Shown here one piece after another: positions 45,465 to 56,166 of a DNA stretch of 64,000 nucleotides. Below the pieces are notes generated by a model that had not been told where the DNA came from, did no database searches, and saw only the letters and a list, made by a program, of their open reading frames with translations. The DNA is from Takakia lepidozioides (lineage: Eukaryota > Streptophyta > Takakiopsida > Takakiales > Takakiaceae): positions 30,442,001 through 30,506,000 of the forward strand of contig CM060733.1 of the NCBI GenBank assembly GCA_030704615.1, read 5' to 3'. Each line of letters opens with the position of its first letter. The first letter of the stretch is position 1. The position numbers and the translations under genes were made by a program.

Positions 45465-46103
45465 GTGCGGATAGAAGATGCCATCGTGGTCTGCACGTTA
45501 ATGCGCAAACATATCTTGGACATCGCCGAAGAGTACCATAAGTGCTGGATTTCGGCCAAAGTAGGGCTGTTGGGAGACATGGCTCTTACCTCTCCCATCT
45601 CTTCTTTTTTCAGATTCAATACGCGTTGGCCCGGATGTTGCCAACCCCCCTTCTTAGGGAACCTCAACGTGCAATCCTCGCTTGAAGCACATCTCGCCTG
45701 GCAAGTGGCGTATTTAGGGTGTTGCCCTCTATGTCGAACCATTGCTGACGAGGGAATTGATTTTCATCGTCCCCGTCCCACTATCCGGAGGTCTGGAGAA
45801 GCTATATCCTATCTAACCAAGAAGAGTTTTATTGATCTTCTTTTTTATTGGATGTGTTGGTTGTTTGGGTGTGGATTAGAAGACTATATGGAGGTAGAGG
45901 AATGCCTGCCTCACCCGAACACTACCATCACCTATATCTGTTCACCCAGATTTTACAACAGCCGTAGTGAAAGTGCAACAGCATTGATCATTGAATTAAT
46001 CATTGACGGCCGATTGGACGTGGCGCCGACCATACATGATATTACTTGGATTGAAGGTCCCCCTTCAGCAGCTCCTCAAGGCGTCATTGCGGACCTAGAG
46101 TAG
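45465..46103 (+). CDS. ORF1 of the gypsy element, first cysteine-rich module
   Basis: A 212-codon ORF between primer-binding site and gag. It holds WPGCCQPPFLGNLNVQSS, AHLAWQ and a closing CCPLC, a Cys/His pattern resembling a zinc-binding module. A second copy of the pattern follows at 46472-46852. Tat/Ogre-type gypsy elements carry an extra ORF in this position, but I do not recognise this one by sequence. The C-terminal part (about residues 115-212) has no recognised domain. It may be longer upstream if the reading frame was damaged. Confidence 0.45.
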   Translation: MRIEDAIVVCTLMRKHILDIAEEYHKCWISAKVGLLGDMALTSPISSFFRFNTRWPGCCQPPFLGNLNVQSSLEAHLAWQVAYLGCCPLCRTIADEGIDFHRPRPTIRRSGEAISYLTKKSFIDLLFYWMCWLFGCGLEDYMEVEECLPHPNTTITYICSPRFYNSRSESATALIIELIIDGRLDVAPTIHDITWIEGPPSAAPQGVIADLE

Positions 46104-46471
46104 CCACCGCCATTTTATTTTGCACGGGAAATCCCCACCAGTTTCCTCCCTATCATCCCCTTAAAGATAGTGCATGCTATTTCTTCTATTAGCAGCTCTC
46201 CTTGGACCTCAGCGCTGGGGTCACCTATGGGAATAGACGAGGACTTGCCAGCAGCAGAATACGTAAAGCTGCCTCCAGCGATCGGGGAAGACCCCACAGT
46301 TGCATTTATGCTTTCCATTTCATTTAACCATGTTTGCCAATTGGCACAATCAATGCAATGCTTGAAATCTAAAACGTCATCCACATCATGCTTTGGAGTG
46401 ATAAGAATTGCCGCATGAACTTCTAAAGTGGGTATGAGGCTAGGATCAAGAGGATTCGAAGCAGATTCTAG

Positions 46472-46852
46472 CAACATGAACCAGAAATTCAACTTATAAT
46501 AGAAGCGTACATCGATCGCTTAGCTCAACGGAAAGCCATCAAGAAAGGGTGGATAGACGAACGGGTTTGGTGTGAACGGCCCTCGTCAACAGACACACCA
46601 GAGCATTTCTACTGGTGTAACGACAGGCTTAACTGGCCGTATTGTTCATGCCCGGGGATATACCTAGGGGTTTTGCACCCCAGGTCTTCCTTCACAGCAC
46701 ATTTAAGGTGGCAGATATATTTCTTCACTCATTGTCACGTATGCCAGCTCTTGGCGTCCCAGTATGTGCGTAGACTTGACGAGTGTAGGTATTGCAGCAT
46801 AACTCGACCACCTGAAGATTGGAAGATACCTGGAAGATTGGAAGATACCTAG
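46472..46852 (+). CDS. ORF1 of the gypsy element, second cysteine-rich module
   Basis: A frame of 127 codons without an early ATG. It reads WPYCSCPGIYLGVLHPRSS, AHLRWQ and CHVC, parallel to the module at 45465 (W-P-x-C, L-G-x-L, S-S, A-H-L-x-W-Q, C-x-x-C). Two more Cys follow (ECRYC). It was probably in frame with 45465-46103 before decay: stops and about 370 bp of diverged sequence now separate them. It ends 150 bp before the gag ATG. Confidence 0.45.
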   Translation, partial: QHEPEIQLIIEAYIDRLAQRKAIKKGWIDERVWCERPSSTDTPEHFYWCNDRLNWPYCSCPGIYLGVLHPRSSFTAHLRWQIYFFTHCHVCQLLASQYVRRLDECRYCSITRPPEDWKIPGRLEDT

Positions 46853-47004
46853 AAGATTGCACACTGACATGCTTCCATCGCCACGGTTTCATGGAAGGTA
46901 TGCAAATTTGACCTCGTTTATTCTTGACATGGTAGTTCAAGGAAATATAGGTTCTTTAGTACAGACTGAGGCAGGAGAATCCTCGTCGGTACAGCAGTGA
47001 GTGT

Positions 47005-47760
47005 ATGTCTAGCTCAGGATCGAGAGACACACTCCCAAGCCTAGATAGCATATCGTTTGACACCAGGTTACAGATAAGACTGGCTAGAGAAGCCGTCCGT
47101 GATCAGTTGCTAGGGAAAAACCCAGCATTGAGTCCAGATTCAGACTCAGAAACTAGAAGTTTGGGAAAGATAGAGTGGGAAGGAGAGAACACTGAAAGTT
47201 CTTCGGACATCGATTGTTCACGAGTGGTTTCCCCTATATCTAGTCCCCCTTATACCCCACCAGCCAGGTCAAGGAGTCCCTCGCCATCATTAGTGTCAAT
47301 CATGGCACATATTCCAGGACCTCCTGAGGTACCCATTGTGGTTCTAGCAGGCCTACCCCCGCTTACATTGCCCAAGCATCTATCTTGGTTCTCCGGGGAA
47401 GCACATGAAAATCATGTGAAAAGCTTCATTCAATGTTGCTACTCTAACCAAGCACTAAATGATGCCTATTGGCTGATATGGTTTCCCACAACCATGAGGG
47501 GAAGAGCATCTACTTGGTATTGGCAACAGGCTCCAGGTATATTTATTACTTGGCAGCAGATTCGAGACGCATTTCTCAATCATTTTCGGGCAGTCCACCA
47601 GTTCACCAGTGTCTTGATGGCACTGGCAAGGATTCGCCAAGGCCCCACAGAGGAGGTAGCAGACTTCAAAATGCGATTCAGGGAGCTAATGCGATTCCAA
47701 AACCCTTTGACCCCCCTAGATGATGGGGTATTCAAAGATTGTTTTTTGAGTGGATTATGA
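47005..47760 (+). pseudogene. gag: Gag (Retrotrans_gag) of the large gypsy element, N-terminal part
   Basis: An ATG at 47005 opens 251 codons. The first 110 residues are acidic and Ser-rich. From about residue 120 it matches Retrotrans_gag: LPKHLSWFSGEAHENHVKSF, W..FPTTMRGRASTWYWQQAP, TWQQIRDAFLNHF and VADFKMRFRELMRFQNP. A TGA at 47758 interrupts it, and similar coding resumes (LQQRPATLVDAIRVGKEF) before the CACTA insertion at 48061. The rest of Gag lies at 49249-49938. Confidence 0.8.
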
Positions 47761-48060
47761 GAGGCCACTCATTTTCATGTTTTGCAGCAAAGACCTGCAA
47801 CTTTGGTAGATGCCATACGAGTGGGCAAGGAATTTGACAACATGCATCGCCAAGTACAACGAGCTAAGATGCCCGACTTTGCTCTACCATCGTACATTTC
47901 AATCGAGCCCGCGCAGGAGCCGGTACAATTGCGGTAATCCAGCCCGCGCTGCATTACACGCCATCTTATGTAGGAGGAGTGAGACCCTATGCCCCAGCAA
48001 CGTCCCCGACACTTGTAGTAGCGCTAACGGTGCCACAATACACGAATGTTGTTCCTACCA

Positions 48061-49248
48061 CACTACTACGTTTGGGGGGGTTTAGCGATGCCCCAACGAC
48101 CTCCAACCGCCGCGATTAGCGACGGAAATACTCTACGGGGCCCGGGGCGCGCCGGGGGCATTTTGCGACATCGGGAAGTCGCAGAGACGTCGCAGCGACG
48201 TCGCTCCCGGAACGTCGCTAATTAGCGTCGTCGGGGAATCGCAAACCCCTCGGGACACCCCGGCCGCGGCACCGAAAAAAAAACGTTTTTATCTGCGACG
48301 TCGCATTAGGGACGTCCGGGGGTTGTAAATGCGACCCCCAGACGTCACACAGTAGGAGGGTACATTTGAATTTAGGTGGGAAAATTTGAATTTGAATTTA
48401 AATTTGAAATTTGAATTTCAAAAACTAGTTGACCATTGACTCGGTGTTGACCATTTTGTCCAATGGCAGTTCATGCATTGTTCTACATATATTAGACAAT
48501 GCATGTTTGAACCTAGGACCTCCACATTATACATTTCTAAGACACTGCACACTAACCAACAAATCTACAATATATCTATGTATCACAAAAGCAGTCCAAG
48601 TATATATATACATATCAAGAGTTAGCTCCTAGTGACTACCACTATCTCAATCCTATCATTGTGTTGCAGATTATGCGTACTCTACAGGAGCTCACACAGC
48701 TGGAACTTGCACCGAGACTTGTCCCCAGAGTTCTTCAAGAACAAATATCTATCAATGGCCTAAGTTTTGCAAAGCTGCATTGCAACTTATTGTTGGACAA
48801 TGGCTATAGTCTGAGGATGTCAAGCCCATTATGCTCTACAATCTACTCCCAGAATCAATTTTCCGAGACGCCCCCAGGACGCCGGGAATCGCAGCGCCGC
48901 AGCCCCAGCGACGCATTTGCGACGGCCGGGCGCTCCTGCGACAGCGGAAAATCGCTATAAAAAAAAATAAAAAAAAACGGGGCTGCACTGCGACATCTCG
49001 TTGCGATTCCCCGGCGTCGTAGCATCCCGGGGGCGTCGCAACCCCCTCAGTGCGTTGGTGAGGGAATGAGGTTAGGCCCTTTCCGGCGACGACATGGCAT
49101 TGCAAGATGCCACAATGTCGTCCGAGCACCGACGTTACGACGCCCTGACGTCGCAAGTCCCGAACTGGGCACCTGTGCGACGCTGCAATGGCAGGGGGGT
49201 CGGCGTGCCGGGGTCCTGGCGTCGCTAACCCTCCTAAACGTAGTAGTG
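48061..49248. mobile_element. Non-autonomous CACTA element inserted in gag
   Basis: 1188 bp beginning CACTACTACGTTT and ending AAACGTAGTAGTG; the inverse match runs on through GGGTTAGCGACGCC-like sequence (about 29 bp). Flanking 3-bp duplications are CCA (48058-48060 and 49249-49251). About 250 bp at the left end and 400 bp at the right end are GC-rich and packed with CGACGTCGC-type repeats, which fits subterminal transposase-binding repeats. The centre (48345-48840) is AT-rich. No transposase. Its ends differ from the CACTACAACAG family at 9595 and 36332. Confidence 0.92.
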
Positions 49249-49938
49249 CCAACTCACAGGCAGATTCAAGCGGGCAATCCAATTCGCGAGTGGGCCATCT
49301 AAAGGCACAAGTCACTTCTCTCATCAAGACCATTGAAACAATGGGCGACCGCATGAGCTCAATCGGTCAGCAGATTACCAGCTATGTGAGGTACCGAGAT
49401 GCGGCCCCAGTTAGAGAGTCCGGCCCCAACCCGGCCAAGGTATGGTGTTCCAATTGCAACAACTCGGGACATGCGTCTCAACACTGTCCTTATCCCATTT
49501 GGGAGAGGCAGGTAAGCCGGAACCCAACTTATTCAAGATAGGCCAAAAAGACAATTCAATCAATCTCGAAGAGGATGTCAAAAATGCGGAAGAACCACTC
49601 ACCCAACGGAAAATTGTTGGAGTGACATGGTGTGTTTGCACTGCGGCCAACGAGGTCACCCCTTGGACAAATGTCCTCATAGACAAGTGGACCAGCCTAC
49701 GCCGGCCACCATTCAACAAGTAGTGAGGAATTTGGAAGGGCAGCGAGCACTCTTCCTGGATCAGTATACCACTGAACCACCCAACCCTCTACCACAACAA
49801 CATAGCATGTATTTTGCTACTCCAACGCAGATAGCGCAGCGGCCTAGAACAGATCAGGCAGGCCATCATATTCTGGGGGCAATGCAGCTATGGGACAGAA
49901 TTCCCGAGCAGCCTATTCAAATCCTGCGGCTCAGATAG
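49249..49938 (+). pseudogene. gag: Gag C-terminus with two CCHC zinc knuckles
   Basis: This continues Gag after the CACTA insertion. First knuckle: WCSNCNNSGHASQHC (about 49445-49490). Second knuckle in another frame: VCLHCGQRGHPLDKC (about 49630-49675). A frameshift lies between them near 49500-49600. Zinc knuckles bind RNA during packaging. The ORF 49627-49938 ends before a short linker to the protease frame. Confidence 0.8.
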
Positions 49939-50157
49939 CCCAGGGTTCTTCTAATACGTGGTCTCCCCCTCAGGATGTAAGGGTGTAGGGAGGGCAGCAA
50001 GCGTCTACTTCAGCGCCATCCCAGCAGCAGGCCAGTATGCATCCCGGTTAGCCGTCCCGTCAACATGAGACGCAACACCAAGACAATTGGATTTCAAACT
50101 ACGCAGGCTAACCCAGAGGAAGGTAGCTATGCAGTAATGACCTGATAGCTATGAGAT

Positions 50158-50940
50158 ATGCTAGGGAAAGGCCCTGGGTATGTGGCGTCGGAGTCAGCCA
50201 CATCGGAATCAGAACAGGAAGATCTGAACTTTAAAGTCATGAAGTCAGACGCACGGAAGGTGGCGGAAACTGTACTCAGGGAGGAAGAGGATACCCATCC
50301 CAAGGAGAAGGAGGTAGCATTTGAAGAGACCGAATCTCCGGCAGTCCCGCCAACCATTTCTCGGCCACTTTTGACATCCAGAACAAAGAGTCCAGCCAAT
50401 CGACCAGTAGCACCAACGAAGCTTCCCAAAAGGAGAACACACTTCACTATGCGCTTCACCGATGAGTTGGAGCCGTATAATCTAATGGAAGACTTGCGCC
50501 ACATTCAGGCAAACATTACATTTGCCCAACTCATAGCACTGGCACCAACAGTTCGACATGCTCTCAAAGCATCCTTGGTGAGGAAGCGAGTAGGTACTTT
50601 TGCTCAGACCCACCACATTAACGCCCATGTCGATCCGGGCCCAGTAGAAATAGAAGTGGAGATTGCAGACCGCCTGATACGACGTTGTTTAGTGGATGAT
50701 GGAAGCTCAGTCAACATCATGCCACTCTCCACCTTGTCTAAGTTAGGATTGAACATGACAGGGGAGTCTCCATTAACTATCAGACTGGTTGACCAACGAA
50801 AGATTAGACCAGTGGGTCACTTAGCGAATGTTCGTTTAAAGACCGGAGGCTACACATACGCGGTAGATTTCCAAATCATAGATTTCCCCATTGATGAGTA
50901 TTCCTACGCACTCCTACTAGGGAGGCCATGGTTGGTCTAG
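50158..50940 (+). pseudogene. pr: Aspartic protease region of the large gypsy element
   Basis: A 260-codon ORF. The N-terminal half is a charged linker. The retropepsin part reads CLVDDGSSVNIMPLSTLSKL, which corresponds to the D[TSG]G(S/A) active-site loop with DDGS, and ends with the conserved YALLLGRPWL. A stop (TAG at 50938) separates it from the RT frame. No other break within the ORF. Confidence 0.75.
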
Positions 50941-51253
50941 TCCCGAGCTTGAACGGACTGGGGGGCAGGTACCATCACTTATGGGATAAAACCTTACACG
51001 ACTACAGTCGCTTTTCTTTCGGAAGCACCTCACCACGAAACAGATGAGGATGAGCTCAGCATGATTGGTTCTGAAGAGGAATCTGCGGACTTGAGTGAGG
51101 AGGACTGGTGGACAGATAGAAAGATCCATCCAACGTCACATGCCCACCGAGTATTAGAAACATAGTGCCCCCTACATTCCATATTTACAACAATGGTCAA
51201 ACGGATCAACGTTTGAACCAGGATCAACCTTCACAGCCGAGCCAACAACGCAA

Positions 51254-52156
51254 TTGGTCGATATGGCGGTGGGAGGAGAATCACCCAAGATGGTGAAGGT
51301 TGGATCCCATTTGACAGTAGCACAGGCAGCAGAATACCAGGCCTTGTTCAAAGAATTTAGAGACATCTTCGCGTGGTCCTACACCGAGTTGAAAGGGGTG
51401 CCCTCTTATGTGGCCATGCACTCTATTCCCTTGATTCCGGGAGCTACACCACAATGACAGCAAGAACGGAGGGTGAATCCCAATCTGGCTCTTCTCATCA
51501 AAGCAGAAATCAAAAAACTGCTAGCCGCTGAGTTTATCTTTCAAGTGGAGACATCAGCTGGGTGTCCCCCATGGTGATCGTTCAGAAAAGAACGGAGGAT
51601 TAAGGGTATGCATGGACTTCCACCCTCTAAACAAGGTAACGCACAAGGATCATTTTCCCTTGCCGTTTATAGACACATTAGTGGAAGAGGTAGCAGGGAA
51701 GGAACTCTACTCTTTCATGGATGGATTCTCGGGCTACAATCAAGTTTTGATCGACCCGAAAGATGTGCTGAAGACCACATTCATCTCACCCTGGGGAACA
51801 TTTGCCTAAACAAGGATGCCCTTTGGCTTGAGCAACGCACCCCTTACATTTCAGAGGGTCATGACGTATGCTTTCACGGACATTGTGAGAAAGAATCTAG
51901 TCATTTTCTTAGATAACTTTTGTTGCAATGGGGATACGAAGGATCACGTTGTGGCATTACAAGAATGCTTCATCCGGTGCAGAGAAAATGGGATATCTCT
52001 CTATCCAATGAAGTGTGCATTCGCAGTCACACATGGACTGGTCCTTGGACACATCGTATCCAGAGACGGCGTGGCGACAGACCCAGCATTAGTAAGCGCC
52101 ATTGTTGAACTTCCCGCACCAGAGACGTCGTCCAAAGTGAAGGGATTCCTTGGCCA
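51254..52156 (+). pseudogene. rt: Reverse transcriptase of the large gypsy element, 5' of the chromovirus insertion
   Basis: RT motifs appear in order over three frames: FRDIFAWSYTELKGV (linker), SPMVIVQK and LRVCMDFHPLNKVTHKDHFP, then LPFID, FMDGFSGYNQVLIDPKDVLK and MPFGLSNAPLTFQRVM. The catalytic-box position reads VIFLDNF (usually Y/F-x-DD-F), then GHIVSRDG and VKGFLGHT. Stops at 51455-51457 and 51807-51809 and several frameshifts are present, and the second catalytic Asp is Asn, so it is inactive. The frame is cut at GHT by the chromovirus at 52162 and resumes at 56885 with GWYREFMDKYA. Confidence 0.85.
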
Positions 52157-52161
52157 CACAG

Positions 52162-52880
52162 TGTCGCGGCCCTTTGCCTTGAGGGCAGGGGGTCGGGACA
52201 CATGAGGGGCTGCCCCTGTGGTGGGGGCAGCGGCAGCGATAGGTATGGGGGGCTGAAGCACCCTTGAGTGCCCAAGGCACTCAAGGGAAGCGGAGGCGCT
52301 CACTAGGTGGAGCCCCGCACACCGGGTTGCGGTGGGGGTGGTTCCACAAGGGGTGGTGGTAGCTTAGCGAAACTTAGTGGGGGTGGCATATGACTCACCA
52401 TGGGGCGGAGACCTCGTGGTGGGAGTCGTGGAGTCTTGGGACTCATCACGGTCCATAGGGCCGTGGTGAGTGGGCCAAGACTCACCGCGACTCATCACCG
52501 GGAGTCGAGGGTTTTCGTGGTGGTTCGCCATAAAATGGCATGGCTGGTTGTGAAACCCCCGCGGACAGCTACAGAAGTATATATGGAGTATTAACCCCGA
52601 GAACGGTGCAAGCCCGTTGGTGACCAAAAACTAGTGAGTAAGCGAGCGACCCGGAAAGCGACCAAAGAGTGGGGAGCTGTTCCGGACTGCCAACTACCAA
52701 AGGGAATTCCCGCTGGTTTCAAATCGGTGGAGGGTTCTTTGGGAGAACAAAGGGGGACCGTTATGCCCCGGTGAGCCGAAGCTCCAAGTTGGCCCGGCGG
52801 CCAGGTTGGGAGTCAGGCGCGCGCATCAAAGCGAGTAACTATGACTTGAGGGGGAGCTTACCGAAGTGAGGTGCGCGACA
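52162..52880 (+). repeat. 5' LTR of the chromovirus
   Basis: 719 bp, from TGTCGCGGCCC to GTGCGCGACA. From 52168 it matches 56167-56879 with a few substitutions and compensating small indels. Confidence 0.9.
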
Positions 52881-52882
52881 CT

Positions 52883-52894
52883 TGGTATCAGAGC
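52883..52894 (+). promoter_or_regulatory. Primer-binding site, initiator tRNA-Met
   Basis: TGGTATCAGAGC, complementary to the 3' end of plant initiator tRNA-Met, starts 2 bp after the LTR. This is the standard priming site of chromoviruses and many copia elements. Confidence 0.93.
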
Positions 52895-52935
52895 TTAGAG
52901 TTCAGTACGTGATCGTCCTTGGGATTGGCCTCATC

Positions 52936-55560
52936 ATGGGGTCGGGCAAGCCAAAGCGAAAGCGGAACGGCCCATAAGATGATGATCCTGGTGAGCCCGA
53001 TGGGGGCGACGTGTCACCGAGGCGGCCGTTTGAGGAAGCGATGCATGTTTCTGAAAACGAGGCCGCTCAAGAGCGGGAGGAATCCGAGGGTCGGAGCCCG
53101 AGGAATCCTTGAGAGCTCCGACAAACCAAGAGATGCCTCCCATGCCGGCAGCCTTTTGGGAAGGGTTGTTGGCGCAGTTTGGCGGGACGTTGAAAGACGT
53201 GTTGAAGGCGGCTAATGCCACTTCCACTAAGACAAAGTTTAAGGTGAAGCCTAAGGAACCCGGCACCTTCGAGGGCGTCCAAAATCGGAAGGCACTCAAC
53301 ACCTGGCTCCTGGAGCTAGAGCAGTACTTCCGGGCGGCCAAGTTGAGTGACGAGGATCGGGTGGAAGTGGCTCCCACCTATTTGAGGGGATATGCTCAAC
53401 AATGGTGGCAGAAACGCCTTCACGACCGAGGTCCAAGCCCAGAAACCTTGAACTGGAGTGGGTTCAAGGAATTGATTAAGAGACAGTTTGTGCCCCTCAA
53501 CGCGTCCTGGCTTGCCCGGGACAAGATGAGGAATTTGAAGCAAACAGATGATATTCGGGGATATGTCCAGGCTTTCAATGTGCTTTTGCTCGAAGTCGCG
53601 GACATGGCAGAACCGGAAATGGTCTTCAGCTTTGTGGCGGGACTGGCCCCATGGGCCAGGCGGAAGTTGGAGGAGAAGCCACCTAAGATTTTGAACGAGG
53701 CAATTGAGAGGGCTGAATGTTTCTCGGATGTCCCTAGGGGTGAAAGACAAGGTCGTACGGAGCTGAACCACAAGAAGACCCGGCGGGAAGGTGACTCCTT
53801 CCGACTGGAAAAGAAGTGGGATAGGCCACGCGGCAACAATGGCACGTGGAAATCGAAGGGAGGGCCATCACAAGTCAAGGCGACACCCGGTGCTTTGAAA
53901 GGAAAAGCGGGTGGAGTGGCCTATGGCGGACAGAAGGCAACCTTTGATGGAGTGTGTTTCGGGGAGCCCGGGCACAGGGCCAAGAAGTGCACGAAGCCCC
54001 GACAATTGAACATGACTCGGGCGACCACAGAGCTGTCGGAAGATACCATCAGTCGCTTGGTGGAAGCGGTGGTCGCCAGGACTTGCAAGGTAGGCAAATT
54101 TTCTTGTGAGTTGTATCAGGAAACTGGCGCCTTACGTAAAGGGAATCAGTTATTGTTCGTGGATGGGATAATATCCGGAACTAACGTGTCGTTGTTGGTG
54201 GACACAGGAGCGTCGCACTCCTTCATGACACCGCCGGCAACGGCGCAAAAGCTGGGACTCCCGACAAGTGACGTGGGGGCCTCTATTGAGGTGCGTTCTG
54301 CCAAAGGAGAACCGCAATTGGCGACAAGGTTGGCGTTTGATGTTCCTCTTCAACTGGGGGGTTGGGAGGGACGTGAGAACTTCACCATCTGCGAGATCGA
54401 TGGAGTGGATCTCATTTTGGGGATGACCTTTTTGAGCAAATCCGGAGCGGTCATAGATGGCCGCAATAGAGTAGTCACGCTGCCATGTGGGAATGGTGGC
54501 GAGGACTTACGAGTGTCGGAAATGCCCAAACCCGTGGGAGGGCGAATAAACCTTCTGTCAGCAAGGGAGTGGGCCGTGGAGGAGGCACACGAGCCCCAGT
54601 TTTTGCTTTACATTAGAGAAGTGAAGGGAGAAGGCGATGGGGAGCCGAGCCCAGATTGGATCAAGGGGATTTTGGAGAAATACCAGGATGTGATGCCGGA
54701 GGATTTACCAATCGGCTTGCCACCGCGAAGAGGAGTTGACCACAAGATTAAGGTGATACCGGGATCGGAACCGCCTGCCAAGGCGCCCTACCGGTTGAGC
54801 CATAGAGAGTTGGTCAAGCTGAAGACTCAGCTCAAAGATCTAATGTCAAAGGGGTACATCCGGCCGAGTAAGTCACCTTACGGAGCCCCGGTGCTATTTG
54901 CAGATAAAAAGGATGGGACGCTGCGGATGTGTGTCGATTACAGGGCTCTGAATAAAGTGACTATCAAAAACCGGTACCCTTTGCCAAGGATCGACGACCT
55001 CTTCGATCGGTTTGCAGGAGTGAAGTATTTCAGCCGGATCGACTTGCGCTCCGGCTATCATCAATTCGGGTGGCGGAAGGAGATGAGGAGAAGACCGCGT
55101 GCATGACAAGGTATGGTTCATATGAGTTCTTGGTGATGCCTTTTGGGCTCACCAATGCACCAGCGACATTTAGCACGCTAATGAACAGCCTTTTTCAGGA
55201 GTGGTTGGATGACTTTGTGATCGTGTACATCGACGACATCTTGGTGTACTCGAAAACAAAGGAGGAGCACCTGGAGCACCTGAAAAGGGTGTTCCAAAAA
55301 TTGCGAGAAGGGAAGCTATATGCCAAAGCTTCAAAGTGCGAATTCGGGGTCACAAAAGTGGAGTTCCCGAGGCATGTGATTACACAGGATGGGATCAAAA
55401 TGGATGACAGAAAGGTGAGGGCGATCTTGGACTGGGAGCCTCCGACTTCGGTCCCGGGAGTGCAATCCTTCCTAGGACTCACCTCCTATTACCGGAAGTA
55501 TGTGAGAATTTTGCCAAGATCGCGGGGCCGTTGTCAGACCTTCTGTGTAAATCCAAAGTC
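52936..55560 (+). pseudogene. gag-pol: Chromovirus Gag-protease-reverse transcriptase
   Basis: An ATG at 52936 (MGSGKPKRKRNG) meets TAA after 13 codons, and another frame break lies before 53109. The main ORF runs 53109-55106 (665 codons). Its order is capsid ([53 protein letters not shown]), a Lys/Arg/Gly-rich region and a damaged zinc knuckle ([13 protein letters not shown], one Cys short). Then come protease ([11 protein letters not shown]...[10 protein letters not shown]), and RT ([53 protein letters not shown]). One missing base at about 55062 shifts the frame. RT continues at 55070 with MPFGLTNAPATF, the YIDDILVYS catalytic box, GIKMDDRKV, FLGLTSYYRKYV and ends near 55560 at the start of RNase H (KSKVW). 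Confidence 0.9.
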
Positions 55561-55565
55561 TGGGT

Positions 55566-55895
55566 ATGGAATTGGAGCTGCCGGCAAACAGCAAGGTGCA
55601 TCCAGTATTTCACGTCTCCATTTTGAAGCCTTACTTCAAAGATGAAGCGCGTCCGAATCGGCATCAAGTGTTGCGTCCGCCACCTGTGCTGTTGGATCAT
55701 GAAAATGAACCTGAGTACGAGGTGGAGGCAGTACTTAAGTCGAGGAGGTTCAAGAACCGAGAAACGGAGTATCTCGTCAAATGGAAGGGCTATCATCATG
55801 TGGAGGCATCTTGGGTGCGTGCCTCAGAAATGGGAAACGCATCCGAGGCGGTTGCAGTTTTCGAAGGGCGACCTCAAAAGCGGAAGAAGCGTTGA
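55566..55895 (+). CDS. Integrase tail and chromodomain of the chromovirus
   Basis: Begins LELPANSKVHPVFHVSILKP, the conserved end of the integrase C-terminal region. It ends with a chromodomain: EYEVEAVLKSRRF, EYLVKWKGYHHVEASWV. Such domains bind modified histones and steer integration into heterochromatin. It is joined directly to the start of RNase H through a deletion at about 55560-55580, so it is no longer attached to an integrase core. A basic RPQKRKKR end precedes the stop at 55893-55895. A purine tract (GGGGGAGGAAA) follows at about 55919. Confidence 0.88.
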   Translation: MELELPANSKVHPVFHVSILKPYFKDEARPNRHQVLRPPPVLLDHENEPEYEVEAVLKSRRFKNRETEYLVKWKGYHHVEASWVRASEMGNASEAVAVFEGRPQKRKKR

Positions 55896-56166
55896 TGGGG
55901 ACATCAACCTTGGAGCATGGGGGAGGAAATGCATGCTTAGCCCGGCTTAGCTAGCTCAGGAATCCGATTGCAAAAACTTGTATTGTACAAAAATTTATTA
56001 TAAGGGAAATGGGTTCCAAATGTTGTGTGTCTTATTTTGTTTGGAATGGTGATGCATGGTGTGGTTGGCTAGTGTGTAGAATGCATGCTAGCTTACAAAA
56101 GTGGGAGAGGTAAATTGGGTTAATCGTGTGTTTGCGCAGTGCCGAAATCGGGTGACTCCCATCCAA

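Noticed and set aside
52001-52303. Minus-strand ORFs of 60-100 codons in the chromovirus LTRs (also 56032-56485)
   Set aside because: They duplicate in both LTRs and read through non-coding LTR sequence antisense.
53316-53878. Minus-strand ORFs of about 150 codons opposite chromovirus gag
   Set aside because: Shadow frames of the strongly supported plus-strand gag.
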